Translations under genes and position numbers: made by a program
Notes under the pieces: generated by a model
Told to the model about the DNA's origin: nothing
The model's input: only the letters and a program-made list of their open reading frames with translations
Databases searched by the model: none
Shown: one piece after another, positions 43,237-52,578 of the stretch
Position numbering within the stretch: position 1 is the first letter of the stretch
How the letters are laid out: the number at the start of each line of letters is the position of its first letter
Source of the DNA: Anaerocolumna xylanovorans DSM 12503
GTDB taxonomy: Bacteria; Bacillota; Clostridia; Lachnospirales; Lachnospiraceae
Reading direction: 5' to 3'
NCBI RefSeq assembly: GCF_900143645.1
Contig: NZ_FRFD01000012.1
Coordinates: forward strand, 136,992-200,991
Length of the DNA stretch: 64,000 nt

Positions 43237-44673
43237 CTATATTTTAAGCCCTTCCTCCACAACCTTTATCCTATCGGCATTAAGATCATCCATGCCCTGG
43301 ATTGTCAGACCCTGTTTTTTATAAACTGCCATTTTTGAAAGGAGATTTTCTGTCACCTTTTCTCCGGGCACCAAAAGCGGTATTCCCGGCGGATACAAAT
43401 AAATATATTCTGCTGAAATCCGTCCCTCGCTGCCCTTTAGAGGAATACTCCTTACCGGAGAATCCAATGCCTCCTCACAGGACATAGCTACAGGCGGCGG
43501 TGTAAATTCCATCTCCTCTTCCTCCTGTTTTTCTTTCCCGTTCCCTGCCAATTGGTCATCTATCTTAGAAAGAGCCTCCAGTAATCTGTCAAAGCCTTCT
43601 TTTCTGTCAGCGATGCTGGTCATTCCCAGAACATAGTCTCCGGAGACCATCTCCATCTGAATTTTGTAAGAGCCAAGAAGCTCATCATAAAGCTCCTTTC
43701 CGGTACTGCCTGTTCCTTTTACGCTAAGAACGAGCTTGGAAGGGTCAAAGGCATAAGAGCCTTCCGTCTTTACTATGTTATCGGTTAGTATCCTTATATT
43801 CTTAAATTTTTCTGCTGCCAGATAGAATTCCGCCAGCCGGCTATAATAAACAGAAAACAGTTCCTTTCCTCTGTTTTCCAAAAGCTCTCTGCATTTGTCC
43901 ATACCCGCCATTAATAGATAGGAAGGGCTTGTACTCTGGTAAATCGAAAGATATCTTATAAGCTTCTCCCTCTTTATCAGCCCGCCATTTGCATGAAGCA
44001 AGGCACTCTGGGTAAACGCCGGCAAGGTCTTATGAATACTGTGTACCACAATATCCGCTCCCTGGGTGACAGAGCCCTGCAAAAATCCGGAGAAAAGACC
44101 CAGATGGGCTCCATGGGCCTCATCCACCATAAGGGGGATTCCATACCGGTGGGCAGCTTCTGCTATTCCTGCAACATCGGATACTATCCCTTCATAAGTC
44201 GGAGAGGTTATCACAATAAGCTTGATATCCTTTTCCTTCTTAAGATATTCTTCTATTTCCCCTGGCGGTATACTTCCGTTTATCCCAACGCTTTTTATCC
44301 TGCCTGGATAGAAGTATACGGGCCTTAAGCCCTTTAAATATATGGCATTGTAGACGGATTTATGGCAATTTCTCGCTACAAGAATCTTATCCCCTCTATC
44401 AGTGCAGGCAGAGATTCCGGCCAGAATTCCGGCAGAACTTCCTCCCACCAGATAATAGGTTTCTTTGGAACCATAGATTTTCGCCCAGCTCTCCATTCCT
44501 TCCTTTAGAATGCCCTCTGCCCTGTGAAGATTGTCAAAGCCCTCAATCTCTGTAATATCAATGGAATACGGATTCACCATAGTAAGCAGCTCTGTATTTC
44601 TTTTATGTCCCGGCATATGCATGGGATAATATCCCTCATCTTTGTATTTTAATAAACTGTCATATAGGTTCAC
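43237..44673 (-). CDS. Orn/Lys/Arg decarboxylase family protein (YaaO/SpeA-like)
   Basis: A 478-residue PLP-dependent fold-I enzyme. Seen: MPGHKRNTELL near the N-terminus, GGSSAGILAGI, TSPTYEGIVSDV, VDEAHGAHLG, and the Schiff-base Lys215 in VHSIHKTLPAFTQSALLH. The C-terminal subdomain is YLYPPGIPLLVPGE. The family decarboxylates lysine, arginine or ornithine to polyamine precursors; the substrate is not fixed by sequence. It starts with GTG at 44673 behind AGG. The position directly before the kinase and yaaR-holB matches Bacillus yaaO. Confidence 0.92.
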   Translation of the reverse strand: MNLYDSLLKYKDEGYYPMHMPGHKRNTELLTMVNPYSIDITEIEGFDNLHRAEGILKEGMESWAKIYGSKETYYLVGGSSAGILAGISACTDRGDKILVARNCHKSVYNAIYLKGLRPVYFYPGRIKSVGINGSIPPGEIEEYLKKEKDIKLIVITSPTYEGIVSDVAGIAEAAHRYGIPLMVDEAHGAHLGLFSGFLQGSVTQGADIVVHSIHKTLPAFTQSALLHANGGLIKREKLIRYLSIYQSTSPSYLLMAGMDKCRELLENRGKELFSVYYSRLAEFYLAAEKFKNIRILTDNIVKTEGSYAFDPSKLVLSVKGTGSTGKELYDELLGSYKIQMEMVSGDYVLGMTSIADRKEGFDRLLEALSKIDDQLAGNGKEKQEEEEMEFTPPPVAMSCEEALDSPVRSIPLKGSEGRISAEYIYLYPPGIPLLVPGEKVTENLLSKMAVYKKQGLTIQGMDDLNADRIKVVEEGLKI

Positions 44674-44715
44674 TTAAGAATACCTGCCTTTTCACACTAG
44701 TATTATTTAACATCC

Positions 44716-44743
44716 ATTGTATCAAATCCCCTGATAAAAACAA
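44716..44743 (-). promoter_or_regulatory. Promoter of the decarboxylase operon
   Basis: Minus strand: -35 TTGTTT (44738-44743), 16 bases, -10 TACAAT (44716-44721). Confidence 0.6.
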
Positions 44744-44825
44744 TCTTTTTCTCTTTTCCCGGACGGAAATAGGTGCTATGATTAAGGAGTTCCCAATCAA
44801 TATCACAAGAAATGAGGGTATTTAT

Positions 44826-45449
44826 ATGAAGGTTTTACTAATTAACGGAAGTCCTAACATACACGGCTGTACCTATACAGCATTAGAAGAAGTCGAGAAA
44901 GTTCTGAATGAGGAGCAAATTTCCACTGAAATATTTCATATAGGAAATAAGCCAATCAGAGGCTGTATGGATTGCGGGGTCTGTTCCAAATTCCCCGGCA
45001 AGTGTGCCTATGATGATGACACGGTAAACAAGGCATTGGAGCTGGCTGCAGAAGCCGACGGGTTTATTTTTGGAGCCCCTGTACATTACGCCTCTGCCTC
45101 CGGTGCCATGACTTCTTTCTTAGACCGTTTCTTTTATTCCGGCGATGGCTTTTCCTACAAACCGGGAGCCGCTGTGGTAAGCTGCAGGAGGGCCGGTTCC
45201 ACTGCTTCTTTGGATCAGTTAAACAAATACTTTACGATTGCCGGTATGCCAGTAGTATCTTCGACCTACTGGAATATGGTACATGGGAATACTCCCGAAG
45301 AAGTCAGACAGGATTTGGAGGGCATGCAGGTTATGAGAACTCTCGGCAGAAATATGGCATGGATGTTAAAATGCCTGGAAGCCGGAAAGAAATCAGGTGT
45401 TTCTCTGCCTGTGCAGGAAGAGCGAATATTTACAAATTTCATAAGATAA
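44826..45449 (+). CDS. Flavodoxin-like NAD(P)H-dependent FMN reductase / iron-sulfur flavoprotein
   Basis: A 207-residue flavoprotein. Seen: KVLLINGSPNIHGCTYTAL (phosphate-binding loop), GCMDCGVCSKFPGKC (cysteines that can hold a 4Fe-4S cluster), GFIFGAPVHYASASGAMTSFLDRFF (FMN site, parts) and VVSCRRAGS. It is probably an electron-transfer or quinone/nitro-reductase-type protein. The start at 44826 follows GAGGG; the frame extends to 44778 without a ribosome site. It is transcribed alone; its physiological partner is unknown. Confidence 0.88.
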   Translation: MKVLLINGSPNIHGCTYTALEEVEKVLNEEQISTEIFHIGNKPIRGCMDCGVCSKFPGKCAYDDDTVNKALELAAEADGFIFGAPVHYASASGAMTSFLDRFFYSGDGFSYKPGAAVVSCRRAGSTASLDQLNKYFTIAGMPVVSSTYWNMVHGNTPEEVRQDLEGMQVMRTLGRNMAWMLKCLEAGKKSGVSLPVQEERIFTNFIR

Positions 45450-45771
45450 TTTTCAGCTTTGTTTTGGATGATATAAGGCCTTACCCTGTTGTCCGTTTTG
45501 TATGCGGCAAGCGAACAAGTTTTGTCAGAATACTATGTATAAAACAGGTCAAATGTCCTAATTTCATCCTGTGATAGGAGGTGTTTAAGCTTCTTTTATT
45601 TAGAATAATCTGTGCTGTAATAGTCCCCTGTATACGGACATTATAATGGACAAAGACTTGCGAAATAATAAAAAATGAATTATAATGGTTATAGTTTCCA
45701 TTGTGTGGATTCCATGGTGTGAATTCCACGGTGTGGAGGCAAAAACTGTATAACACGTAGAGGAGGATTCT
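45450..45771 (+). promoter_or_regulatory. Promoter and triple 14-base repeat upstream of the nucleotidase
   Basis: This 322-base gap has no ORF with a ribosome site. -35 TTGCGA (45658-45663), 17 bases, -10 TATAAT (45681-45686). Directly after the expected start site come three tandem copies of TTCCAYNGTGTGRA: 45696-45709, 45710-45723 and 45724-45737. Each contains a TCCAC...GTGGA type dyad. The ribosome site AGGAGG and start follow at 45761-45772. Confidence 0.65.
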
Positions 45772-47838
45772 ATGAAAACAAGATTTAGCAAACTTTTATC
45801 CGTATTGCTTACTCTGGCCCTGGTTATCGGATTACTTGGAGTTCCAGGCAGCACAGTAAAGGCAGAAAGCAGCTCCGGTGATGTAACAATTACCTTGCTG
45901 GAAACAACTGATATACACGGACATACGGTAGAAGTTACCAATTTATCAGACAGCTCCACCAATCAATACCGTTTGGCGTATATGTCAAAGGCATTCGACA
46001 ATTACCGCAGCCAGGGAAATGTGATTTTATTAAATGGCGGTGATTCCTTCCAGGGAACTCCCATCTCTAATTTCTCTTATGGTAAATATGTGGTACAGTC
46101 CTTTGATGCCATGGATTATGATGCCCATGGACTTGGCAACCATGAATTTGACTGGGGACTTGATGCAGTATTAACCAAAAATGGTACATACATTAACAGT
46201 TCTACCCCTGTACTGGCCTGCAACGTATACTATGCAGGAACCAAGAATAAAATCCCTTACACCCAGGATTATACTATCGTAGAACGCGGCGGCAAAAAAG
46301 TTGCTATTATAGGCTGGGCTGCAGAATATTCCGTAGATATTATGGCAGCTATGATTGCACCCTACACCATCAGCGAGGATGTAAGCCTTGTAAATGATCT
46401 TGCAAAGAAATTAAAGGACAGCAAAGAAGCCGATGCCGTTATCGTATTAGCTCATCAGGATGCTGCGGAAGCTGCAGAATTATTTGACCATAACTATGTA
46501 GATTTTCTGTTCGGCGGACACTCCCATAAGACTGAAAATGGCAAGTCTCAAAGCGGTATTCCTTATGCAGAAGCTAACTGCTATGGCTATGGTTATTCAA
46601 AAGCAACCATGACAATAAAGGCAAATGGCGGCGTTACCATAGATAACCCCACTTTTGTATCTGTTTACGATAAGACAAATCTTTCCAACTTATATAACAC
46701 ACCTGAAAACGCTAAAAACTTAGACAGTGAGATTGTAACTATCAGCAATATGTCAGTTGACAGCGTAGCGCCAAGACTGAATAAGGAAATGGCAGACCTT
46801 CCGGTTGCTTTAGACAGAAATTATATCGGTGATTCCCTGACCACAACTATGGGTAACTTTGTTACCGATTTAATGCTTTCCGGGCAGAAGGATGCAGATT
46901 TCGTTTTCTGTAATGATGGCGGTATCCGCTGCAACTTCGATGCAAAGAAGCTGACAGCATATGATATGTATACTGTATTTCCTTTCAATAACCTGTTATA
47001 TACGGTTCAGATGACCGGCGCACAGGTAGTTAAACTTCTGGAACAGATAGTCGGCAATGATTCTTCAAACATGCAGATGGCAGGTTTGACAGCCAAATAC
47101 GATTTAACCCTTCCGGAAGACCATCAGGTATTTGATATCCGCATTGCTGACGGCACCCCCATTGACTTAAATAAGACATATACTATTTTAACCAATGAGT
47201 ACCTTGCAACCGGCGGTAACAAATATACCGTATTTTTAACAGATGTTGTTTCCAAGACTAATACCAACACTCTGGACAACGAGACTGTAATTGCTTCTTT
47301 AAAGGAACTTGGTTCCAAGGGAGCTTTAAATCCTGACCTTAACGCCAGATTTGTAAAAGGTACATTGGAAGCTCCCGCTGTCACCACCAAAACTGCAACC
47401 CTCTATGAAGGAAACAATCTGCAGCTGGTGTTCAGTAATTTACTTGGAACTGCTAAGATTACCTATAGCAGCAGCAACAGCAAAGTTGCAAAAGTAGATA
47501 AAAACGGCTTAATCACTACCCTAAAAACAGGTACCGTAACGATTACTTCCGCTGTTACCCAGGGTGATACCACTTACAAGCTCCAGACTAAGATTACCGT
47601 TAAGAAACCAAGCCTTGCTTTCTCTTCTTCAACAGGCGCTATCAAGCTTGGCAAGAGCTACACCTTTAAGGTAAAAGCAAATGGTATCACAGGAGCCGTT
47701 AAATGGTCTTCCAGTGACAAATCAGTTGCTGCTGTTACAAGCACCGGCAAAGTAACCAGTAAAAAGGCCGGAACAACAGTAATAACTGCAACCCTTGGAA
47801 ATTACACTGTTTCCAAGAAGATAAAGGTAACAAAGTAA
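45772..47838 (+). CDS. Secreted 5'-nucleotidase / 2',3'-cyclic phosphodiesterase with Ig-like (BIG2) tail
   Basis: A 688-residue exported enzyme. The signal peptide is residues 1-31 (SVLLTLALVIGLLGVPG, VKA-ES). The metallophosphoesterase domain shows ETTDIHGH (46-51), LNGGDSFQGTPIS, GLGNHEFDWG, LAHQD and FGGHSHKTENG. The 5'-nucleotidase C-terminal domain runs from about 335 to 490 (NDGGIRCNF, TVFPFNNLLY). Two BIG2-like domains (545-612, 618-688; VAKVDKNGLITTLKTGTVTI, KSVAAVTSTGKVTSKKAGT) end in a basic tail and could bind the cell wall. It releases phosphate and nucleosides from extracellular nucleotides. A strong terminator follows. Confidence 0.93.
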   Translation: MKTRFSKLLSVLLTLALVIGLLGVPGSTVKAESSSGDVTITLLETTDIHGHTVEVTNLSDSSTNQYRLAYMSKAFDNYRSQGNVILLNGGDSFQGTPISNFSYGKYVVQSFDAMDYDAHGLGNHEFDWGLDAVLTKNGTYINSSTPVLACNVYYAGTKNKIPYTQDYTIVERGGKKVAIIGWAAEYSVDIMAAMIAPYTISEDVSLVNDLAKKLKDSKEADAVIVLAHQDAAEAAELFDHNYVDFLFGGHSHKTENGKSQSGIPYAEANCYGYGYSKATMTIKANGGVTIDNPTFVSVYDKTNLSNLYNTPENAKNLDSEIVTISNMSVDSVAPRLNKEMADLPVALDRNYIGDSLTTTMGNFVTDLMLSGQKDADFVFCNDGGIRCNFDAKKLTAYDMYTVFPFNNLLYTVQMTGAQVVKLLEQIVGNDSSNMQMAGLTAKYDLTLPEDHQVFDIRIADGTPIDLNKTYTILTNEYLATGGNKYTVFLTDVVSKTNTNTLDNETVIASLKELGSKGALNPDLNARFVKGTLEAPAVTTKTATLYEGNNLQLVFSNLLGTAKITYSSSNSKVAKVDKNGLITTLKTGTVTITSAVTQGDTTYKLQTKITVKKPSLAFSSSTGAIKLGKSYTFKVKANGITGAVKWSSSDKSVAAVTSTGKVTSKKAGTTVITATLGNYTVSKKIKVTK

Positions 47839-47877
47839 TAACTGGCATTATCATTAGGGGTTCACACAAATAAAAAT

Positions 47878-47919
47878 AAAGACCGGTTAGCAGCCTGTAA
47901 GACGTGCTAACCGGTCTTT
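47878..47919. terminator. Bidirectional terminator after the nucleotidase gene
   Basis: A 15-base perfect stem (AAAGACCGGTTAGCA and its complement at 47905-47919) with a 12-base loop and A/T runs on both sides. Confidence 0.92.
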
Positions 47920-47935
47920 ATTTTAACAAGTCACT

Positions 47936-48931
47936 TCAACTAAAGTATAGAATTTTATCCTTTCCAAACCGCCTGTCAATCTCCTCTAACAAAAACCTCT
48001 CTCCGTCTTCCCGCAGCTCCGGCCTGTAACAATATTTTCCCATACCTCTGCCCTTCATACGTTCTTTATCATAAAGCTCCATCGCATCAGGAAAGGCTTC
48101 TTTATTGATACTTCTGTGAATAAAGCTGTAAGTCATAAAGATGATTTCAATGAACATCGTTTTCTTTACCTTTGGTGAAAGTGTTTCCGCCAGAATATCC
48201 AAAAGCTCTGTATAAAGGTTCTTCCAATTATCTAACAGTATAACGGGTGCTATCAATATCCCTACCGGGTAATCTGCTTCTGCCACTTTGTTTAAAGCTT
48301 CAATCCGGTTTTGTAAGGATGCTGTGCCGATTTCTATATTGCTGATAATAGGCTGGGGATTTACCGACATCCGAAAGATGACCCTGCCCTGATGATTGAT
48401 ATTCAGCATGGGTTCTACCATGTTAAATTTCGTCGGAAAGGTCAGCTTTCCCTTTTTTGCTCTTAAGAATTCTTCTAATATCCAGGGAAGATTTCCGGTA
48501 ATGGTATTCTCCAATATGAGGTCACTGTTGCTTCCGATTTCAAAGACATTTTCCGTATCACTTTTTTCAGAAAACCGGATAAGCTTATTCATCATTTCTT
48601 CCCGGTTAACAAATACTCTTAGATAGGAGCATTTGTTATAGTTGCAGACCAGATAACAGTACAGGCACATAGCGGTGCAGCCGGAAGAGGTAAATGGTAC
48701 TAAGTAATCCGACACCTTAAAATTCGGGGAATACTTGTGGGTCTTTCTGGTACCAAGGATCAGGAGGGTCTTTAACTCCTTAAATTCCTTGTTTTCCTTG
48801 GTCCTAAGCTCCTCGATGTTATTGTGGCTTTCTATGGGTATCCACGGAAGGTCCTTGTATTTCTCCTGCAATTCCCTGCCTAATTTATATCCTAAAACAT
48901 CCGGTTCGTAATATATCTTGGAAGGTTTCAT
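47936..48931 (-). CDS. Spore photoproduct lyase family radical SAM protein
   Basis: A 331-residue radical SAM protein. The cluster motif is C85-T-A-M-C89-L-Y-C92 in TSSGCTAMCLYCYLVC, the SplB-type CxxxCxxC context, followed by RVFVNREEMM. The region VFEIGSNSDLILENTITG aligns by eye with the segment of SplB that holds the hydrogen-donor Cys141; here Ser135 stands in that place. SplB repairs UV-made spore photoproduct during germination; this paralog may have a different or altered activity. The start at 48931 follows AAAGGAA. It ends next to the nucleotidase terminator. Confidence 0.8.
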   Translation of the reverse strand: MKPSKIYYEPDVLGYKLGRELQEKYKDLPWIPIESHNNIEELRTKENKEFKELKTLLILGTRKTHKYSPNFKVSDYLVPFTSSGCTAMCLYCYLVCNYNKCSYLRVFVNREEMMNKLIRFSEKSDTENVFEIGSNSDLILENTITGNLPWILEEFLRAKKGKLTFPTKFNMVEPMLNINHQGRVIFRMSVNPQPIISNIEIGTASLQNRIEALNKVAEADYPVGILIAPVILLDNWKNLYTELLDILAETLSPKVKKTMFIEIIFMTYSFIHRSINKEAFPDAMELYDKERMKGRGMGKYCYRPELREDGERFLLEEIDRRFGKDKILYFS

Positions 48932-49040
48932 AGCATTTTCCTTTCTTTTGTATTTCAAAATGAAATGTACTTACTCTTTAGTATCTTCCAAGATATTAAT
49001 TTTTACTATTTTCATATTGTTATTATTAAAATTGAACGCA

Positions 49041-50771
49041 CTACTCCATATAACCGCCCTTCATAGGGGATACAGCGTGTTTTGCATATATATTTAATAC
49101 ACCTTTTTTATATTTTGACTCCTTAGGAGTAAAGTTCTTTCTTCTTTCCTCCAAAATTTTATCCATCACTTCTTCTGCTAAGGGCTGTCCGTTTACTCCT
49201 ATTAGCTTAAGAACGCGGTTTTCAATATCCAGCAATATCATATCTCCTTCTTCCACAAGGGCAATCGGTCCGCCTTCTGCTGCCTCCGGCGAGACATGTC
49301 CAATGGCAGGCCCCTTGGAAGCGCCGGAAAAGCGTCCGTCCGTAATAAGGGCGATCGATTTTGCAAGCTCTGTGTCAGAGGATATGGCTTCCGTCGTATA
49401 AAACATCTCCGGCATACCGCTCCCCTTTGGCCCCTCATAACGGATAATAACCGCATCACCGGGTTTTATTACCTTACTTAATACAGCCTCTAATGCTTCT
49501 TCTTCACAGTCAAAGGGCCTTGCGGTAAGAACAGCCTTATACATTTCCTTCGGAACGGCAGAATGCTTTACCACAGCGCCTTCCGGTGCCAGATTACCCT
49601 TTAATACTGCAATGGTTCCATTTCTTCCAATAGGACTATCAAAGGGGCGGATAATATCCTCTCTTTTTAATCCTGTCTCTTGCAAGTAAGAATAGCATTT
49701 CTCATAATAACCGTTTTGCTTTAGCTCTTCTAAGTTCTCTCCCAGTGTCTTTCCGGTAACCGTTAATACATCCAGATGAAGGCTTCTCTTAATTTCCTCC
49801 ATTACTGCCGGCACCCCTCCTGCATAGTAAAAATACTGTGCAGGCCATTTTCCTGCGGGCCTTATATCTAAAAGGTAATGAGCCCCCCGGTGAAGCTTAT
49901 CAAAGCTGTCACTGTCAAGTTCATAGCCGAATTCTCTGGCAATAGAAGGCATATGTAAGAGACAGTTTGTAGACCCGGATATGGCGGCATGAACCATAAC
50001 CGCATTTTCAAAGGATTTCATTGTTACAATATCTCTTGCTTTTATTCCCTCCCTGGCAAGCTTTACAATCTGCTCTCCTGCTGCCTTTGCCTGCGATGAC
50101 AAATCTTCACACATAGCAGGCATCAAGGCACTTCCCGGTAACATTAGTCCCAGTGCTTCCGCCATAATCTGCATACTGGAGGCTGTTCCCATAAAGGAGC
50201 AGGCGCCGCAGGAAGGGCAGGCATTGTATTTATAATAATTTAATTCCTCTTCTGTTATCTCGCCCCTCCTAAACATAGCACTGTAGGCTCCTATCTGCTC
50301 CAGGGTCAGTAGCTTTGGCCCTGCATCCATTACTCCGCCAGTAACCATAATAGAAGGAATATTCACTCTGCCGATTCCCATTAGGTGGGCAGGAACTCCC
50401 TTATCACAGCTTGCGATAAAAACTCCGCCGTCAAAGGGCGTTGCTCCTGCATGAATCTCTATCATATTTGCAATGGTTTCCCTGGATACCAGGGAATAGT
50501 TGATGCCGTCATGCCCCTGGGCCATCCCGTCACAGATGTCCGTGGTAAAATACCTTGAGGCTTTCGCTCCTTTATCCTTAATTCCCTCTGCTGCCTTTTC
50601 CACCAGTCCAAAAAGATGGGCACTTCCCGGATGGCTGTCCCCAAAGGTACTCTCAATCATAATCTGCGGTTTTGATAAATCCTCAATACTCCACCCCATT
50701 CCTCTTCTCAAAGGATCTAATTCCGGAGCGATTTTACGAAGCTTCTGGCTTGGTAATCCTTCTATGTTCAT
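49041..50771 (-). CDS. IlvD/Edd family dehydratase
   Basis: A 576-residue iron-sulfur dehydratase. Cluster Cys and surrounding motifs: FIASCDKGVPAHLMG, YNACPSCGACSFMGTASSM, and TNCLLHMPSIAREFG. The N-terminal DICDGMAQGHDGINYSL and the C-terminal ITDGRFSGASKGPAIGHVSPEA are the family signatures. It is shorter at the N-terminus and differs from classic IlvD in the first cluster region (FGDSHPGSAHL). It could therefore be dihydroxy-acid dehydratase of branched-chain synthesis or a sugar-acid dehydratase; no ilv neighbour is present to decide. It has no visible terminator. A 12-base palindrome AAGACCGGTCTT lies upstream (50874-50885). Confidence 0.85.
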   Translation of the reverse strand: MNIEGLPSQKLRKIAPELDPLRRGMGWSIEDLSKPQIMIESTFGDSHPGSAHLFGLVEKAAEGIKDKGAKASRYFTTDICDGMAQGHDGINYSLVSRETIANMIEIHAGATPFDGGVFIASCDKGVPAHLMGIGRVNIPSIMVTGGVMDAGPKLLTLEQIGAYSAMFRRGEITEEELNYYKYNACPSCGACSFMGTASSMQIMAEALGLMLPGSALMPAMCEDLSSQAKAAGEQIVKLAREGIKARDIVTMKSFENAVMVHAAISGSTNCLLHMPSIAREFGYELDSDSFDKLHRGAHYLLDIRPAGKWPAQYFYYAGGVPAVMEEIKRSLHLDVLTVTGKTLGENLEELKQNGYYEKCYSYLQETGLKREDIIRPFDSPIGRNGTIAVLKGNLAPEGAVVKHSAVPKEMYKAVLTARPFDCEEEALEAVLSKVIKPGDAVIIRYEGPKGSGMPEMFYTTEAISSDTELAKSIALITDGRFSGASKGPAIGHVSPEAAEGGPIALVEEGDMILLDIENRVLKLIGVNGQPLAEEVMDKILEERRKNFTPKESKYKKGVLNIYAKHAVSPMKGGYME

Positions 50772-50921
50772 CTTGACCTCTTTTCTGAATATCCGGCAAT
50801 TTTAATAATGTCCTGATTTTCAAAAATATATTTCTTTCTATGGTTATATTGCTCTTCTTATAGCACTCTTGTCAAGACCGGTCTTATGATGATTGCTGCC
50901 GGGAATATCACTTTTGCCTTC

Positions 50922-51749
50922 TCAATTTTCCCCGGAGCCTCCTTTAAAAGGCGTATAGCCCTGCATGCATAAAGGCAGCTCCAGATGGTTGGATTCCAAC
51001 AATTTTTTATCCTTTAGAATCTCTTCTGCCGGTCCTTCCTTCACAATTCCTCCTTCAGAAATCAATATCACTCTGGAGCAGGTTTCAAGAATCAAATCCA
51101 AATCATGAGAGGCAATTAGTTTTGTTAATTCCAGCCGGTTAAGAACATTAATAAGGGTCCTGCGGTTGCTTGGATCAAGTGCAATGGAAGGTTCATCAAA
51201 CAAAAGAATATCCGGAGTCATGGACAGCAGCGTAGCAATGGACGCCATCTTCTTCTCACCGCCCGACATTTTATAAATCTGCTTGTCTTTTAAATGTGTA
51301 ATCCCCATGGTATTAAGTGCTTCCATTACTCTTTTATCAACATCTTCCTCCCCAAGTCCATAATTTCTCGGAGCAAAAGCCACGTCCTGATAAACGCTCT
51401 GGGTAAAGAGCTGATTGTCCGAATCCTGAAACAAATAGCCTGCATGGGCTCTTACTGCTGCTAAGGTATCTCTGCTTACAGGAATCTTATCAATTAGAAC
51501 CTCTCCGCTATAAGTTGTTTCCAATCCTACCAGTATTCGAAGAAGGGTAGATTTTCCTGCGCCATTTGCACCTACAATGCCAACAGATTCTCCTTCCCTT
51601 GTGGTGAAAGTAATATCCTTTAATATCTCCATTCCACTCTCATAGGAAAAGGATAGATTACTGCATTCAATGATACCTTTATATCCATTCTCCTGATTTG
51701 TATTCACTTTTATATTCTTAACGGAATCCTTCGCCTTTGCCAACCACAT
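50922..51749 (-). CDS. cbiO: Cobalt/nickel ECF transporter ATPase
   Basis: A 275-residue ATP-binding subunit of an energy-coupling-factor importer. Walker A is GANGAGKST, preceded by SVGIV. Q-loop GYLFQDSDNQLFTQSVYQDVAFAPRN is the CbiO hallmark; signature is MSGGEKKMASIA, Walker B ILLFDEPSIALD, H-loop IASHDLD. The start follows AGGAGG. It is the last gene of cbiM-cbiQ-cbiO. The importer brings in Co2+ or Ni2+, for corrinoid or nickel enzymes; CbiM in the same cluster supports this over a vitamin transporter. Confidence 0.93.
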   Translation of the reverse strand: MWLAKAKDSVKNIKVNTNQENGYKGIIECSNLSFSYESGMEILKDITFTTREGESVGIVGANGAGKSTLLRILVGLETTYSGEVLIDKIPVSRDTLAAVRAHAGYLFQDSDNQLFTQSVYQDVAFAPRNYGLGEEDVDKRVMEALNTMGITHLKDKQIYKMSGGEKKMASIATLLSMTPDILLFDEPSIALDPSNRRTLINVLNRLELTKLIASHDLDLILETCSRVILISEGGIVKEGPAEEILKDKKLLESNHLELPLCMQGYTPFKGGSGEN

Positions 51750-51783
51750 AATGACCTCCTTCTTCTAAATAAATAGTATTTTA

Positions 51784-52578
51784 TCAAATCAATATCTTAA
51801 TGCCAAAATAAAGCACTGCAAATATTCCAAGCCATAAGGAGAGAAAAGCATAATCCCTTCCCTGTGCTTTCGTTTTCTTAATATAGGCGAATTCTCCGTT
51901 AAATCCCCGCAGCAGCATGCTTTCATAAAGATTTCCTGCCCGGTCAATGGAGCGGAGCAAAAGCTGCCCAATAAGAGAGCCCCATATCTTATACTTTACA
52001 CCTTTTTCTCCCGGCGCTCTTAAAGAATATGCCTGATATACCCCATTGGCCTCTGCCATCAGCACCGTAATATAGCGGTAAGTCAGCAAAAACTGCGTCA
52101 CCAGTATATTGGGAATGTGTAAAAGCCGCAGAGCATAGCATATCCCGTCAATTCCGGTGGTAGCAATTAAAAGAAAAGACGCTGATATGCAGTACATACC
52201 CTTTAAAAACAGGGTGACCATAGATATAATTCCTCCCGATATTCCAATGCCGGCAATGTAAACATATGGTGCACTGTCAAATATCGGATTGAATATTCCA
52301 ATAAATAAAAGAAGAGGAAGAAGTCCTCTTATTTTCCCAAGACAGGCCTTAACCGGAATATCTGACAGCTTTAAAAGAATCAGGGGATACAGAATAAAGG
52401 GCAATAATCCCGGTAAATTATATTTATGAAATGATACCACTAATATCATATATGCTAAGGTAATAACAAGCTTCACCAATGGGTGTACCTTGTTAACCTC
52501 AAGCTTTCTATCTGCCATTTCCTCCAATTCATGGACGGCAAAGATAGCATCTGTAATTTTTGCCATATTAATAGCCAT
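51784..52578 (-). CDS. cbiQ: Cobalt/nickel ECF transporter transmembrane protein CbiQ
   Basis: A 264-residue membrane T-component with about five or six helices. Seen: VHPLVKLVITLAYMILVVSFH, GLLPLLLFIGIFNPIFD, LTYRYITVLMAEANGVYQAYSLR (contains the coupling ARG-type motif region), and LRSIDRAGNLYESMLLRGFNGE, typical of CbiQ. The start is either ATG 52578 or ATG 52566, both inside ATGGCTATTAATATG; AGGA lies five bases before the first. A structured repeat fills the gap to cbiM, so expression may be partly separate from it. Confidence 0.92.
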   Translation of the reverse strand: MAINMAKITDAIFAVHELEEMADRKLEVNKVHPLVKLVITLAYMILVVSFHKYNLPGLLPFILYPLILLKLSDIPVKACLGKIRGLLPLLLFIGIFNPIFDSAPYVYIAGIGISGGIISMVTLFLKGMYCISASFLLIATTGIDGICYALRLLHIPNILVTQFLLTYRYITVLMAEANGVYQAYSLRAPGEKGVKYKIWGSLIGQLLLRSIDRAGNLYESMLLRGFNGEFAYIKKTKAQGRDYAFLSLWLGIFAVLYFGIKILI

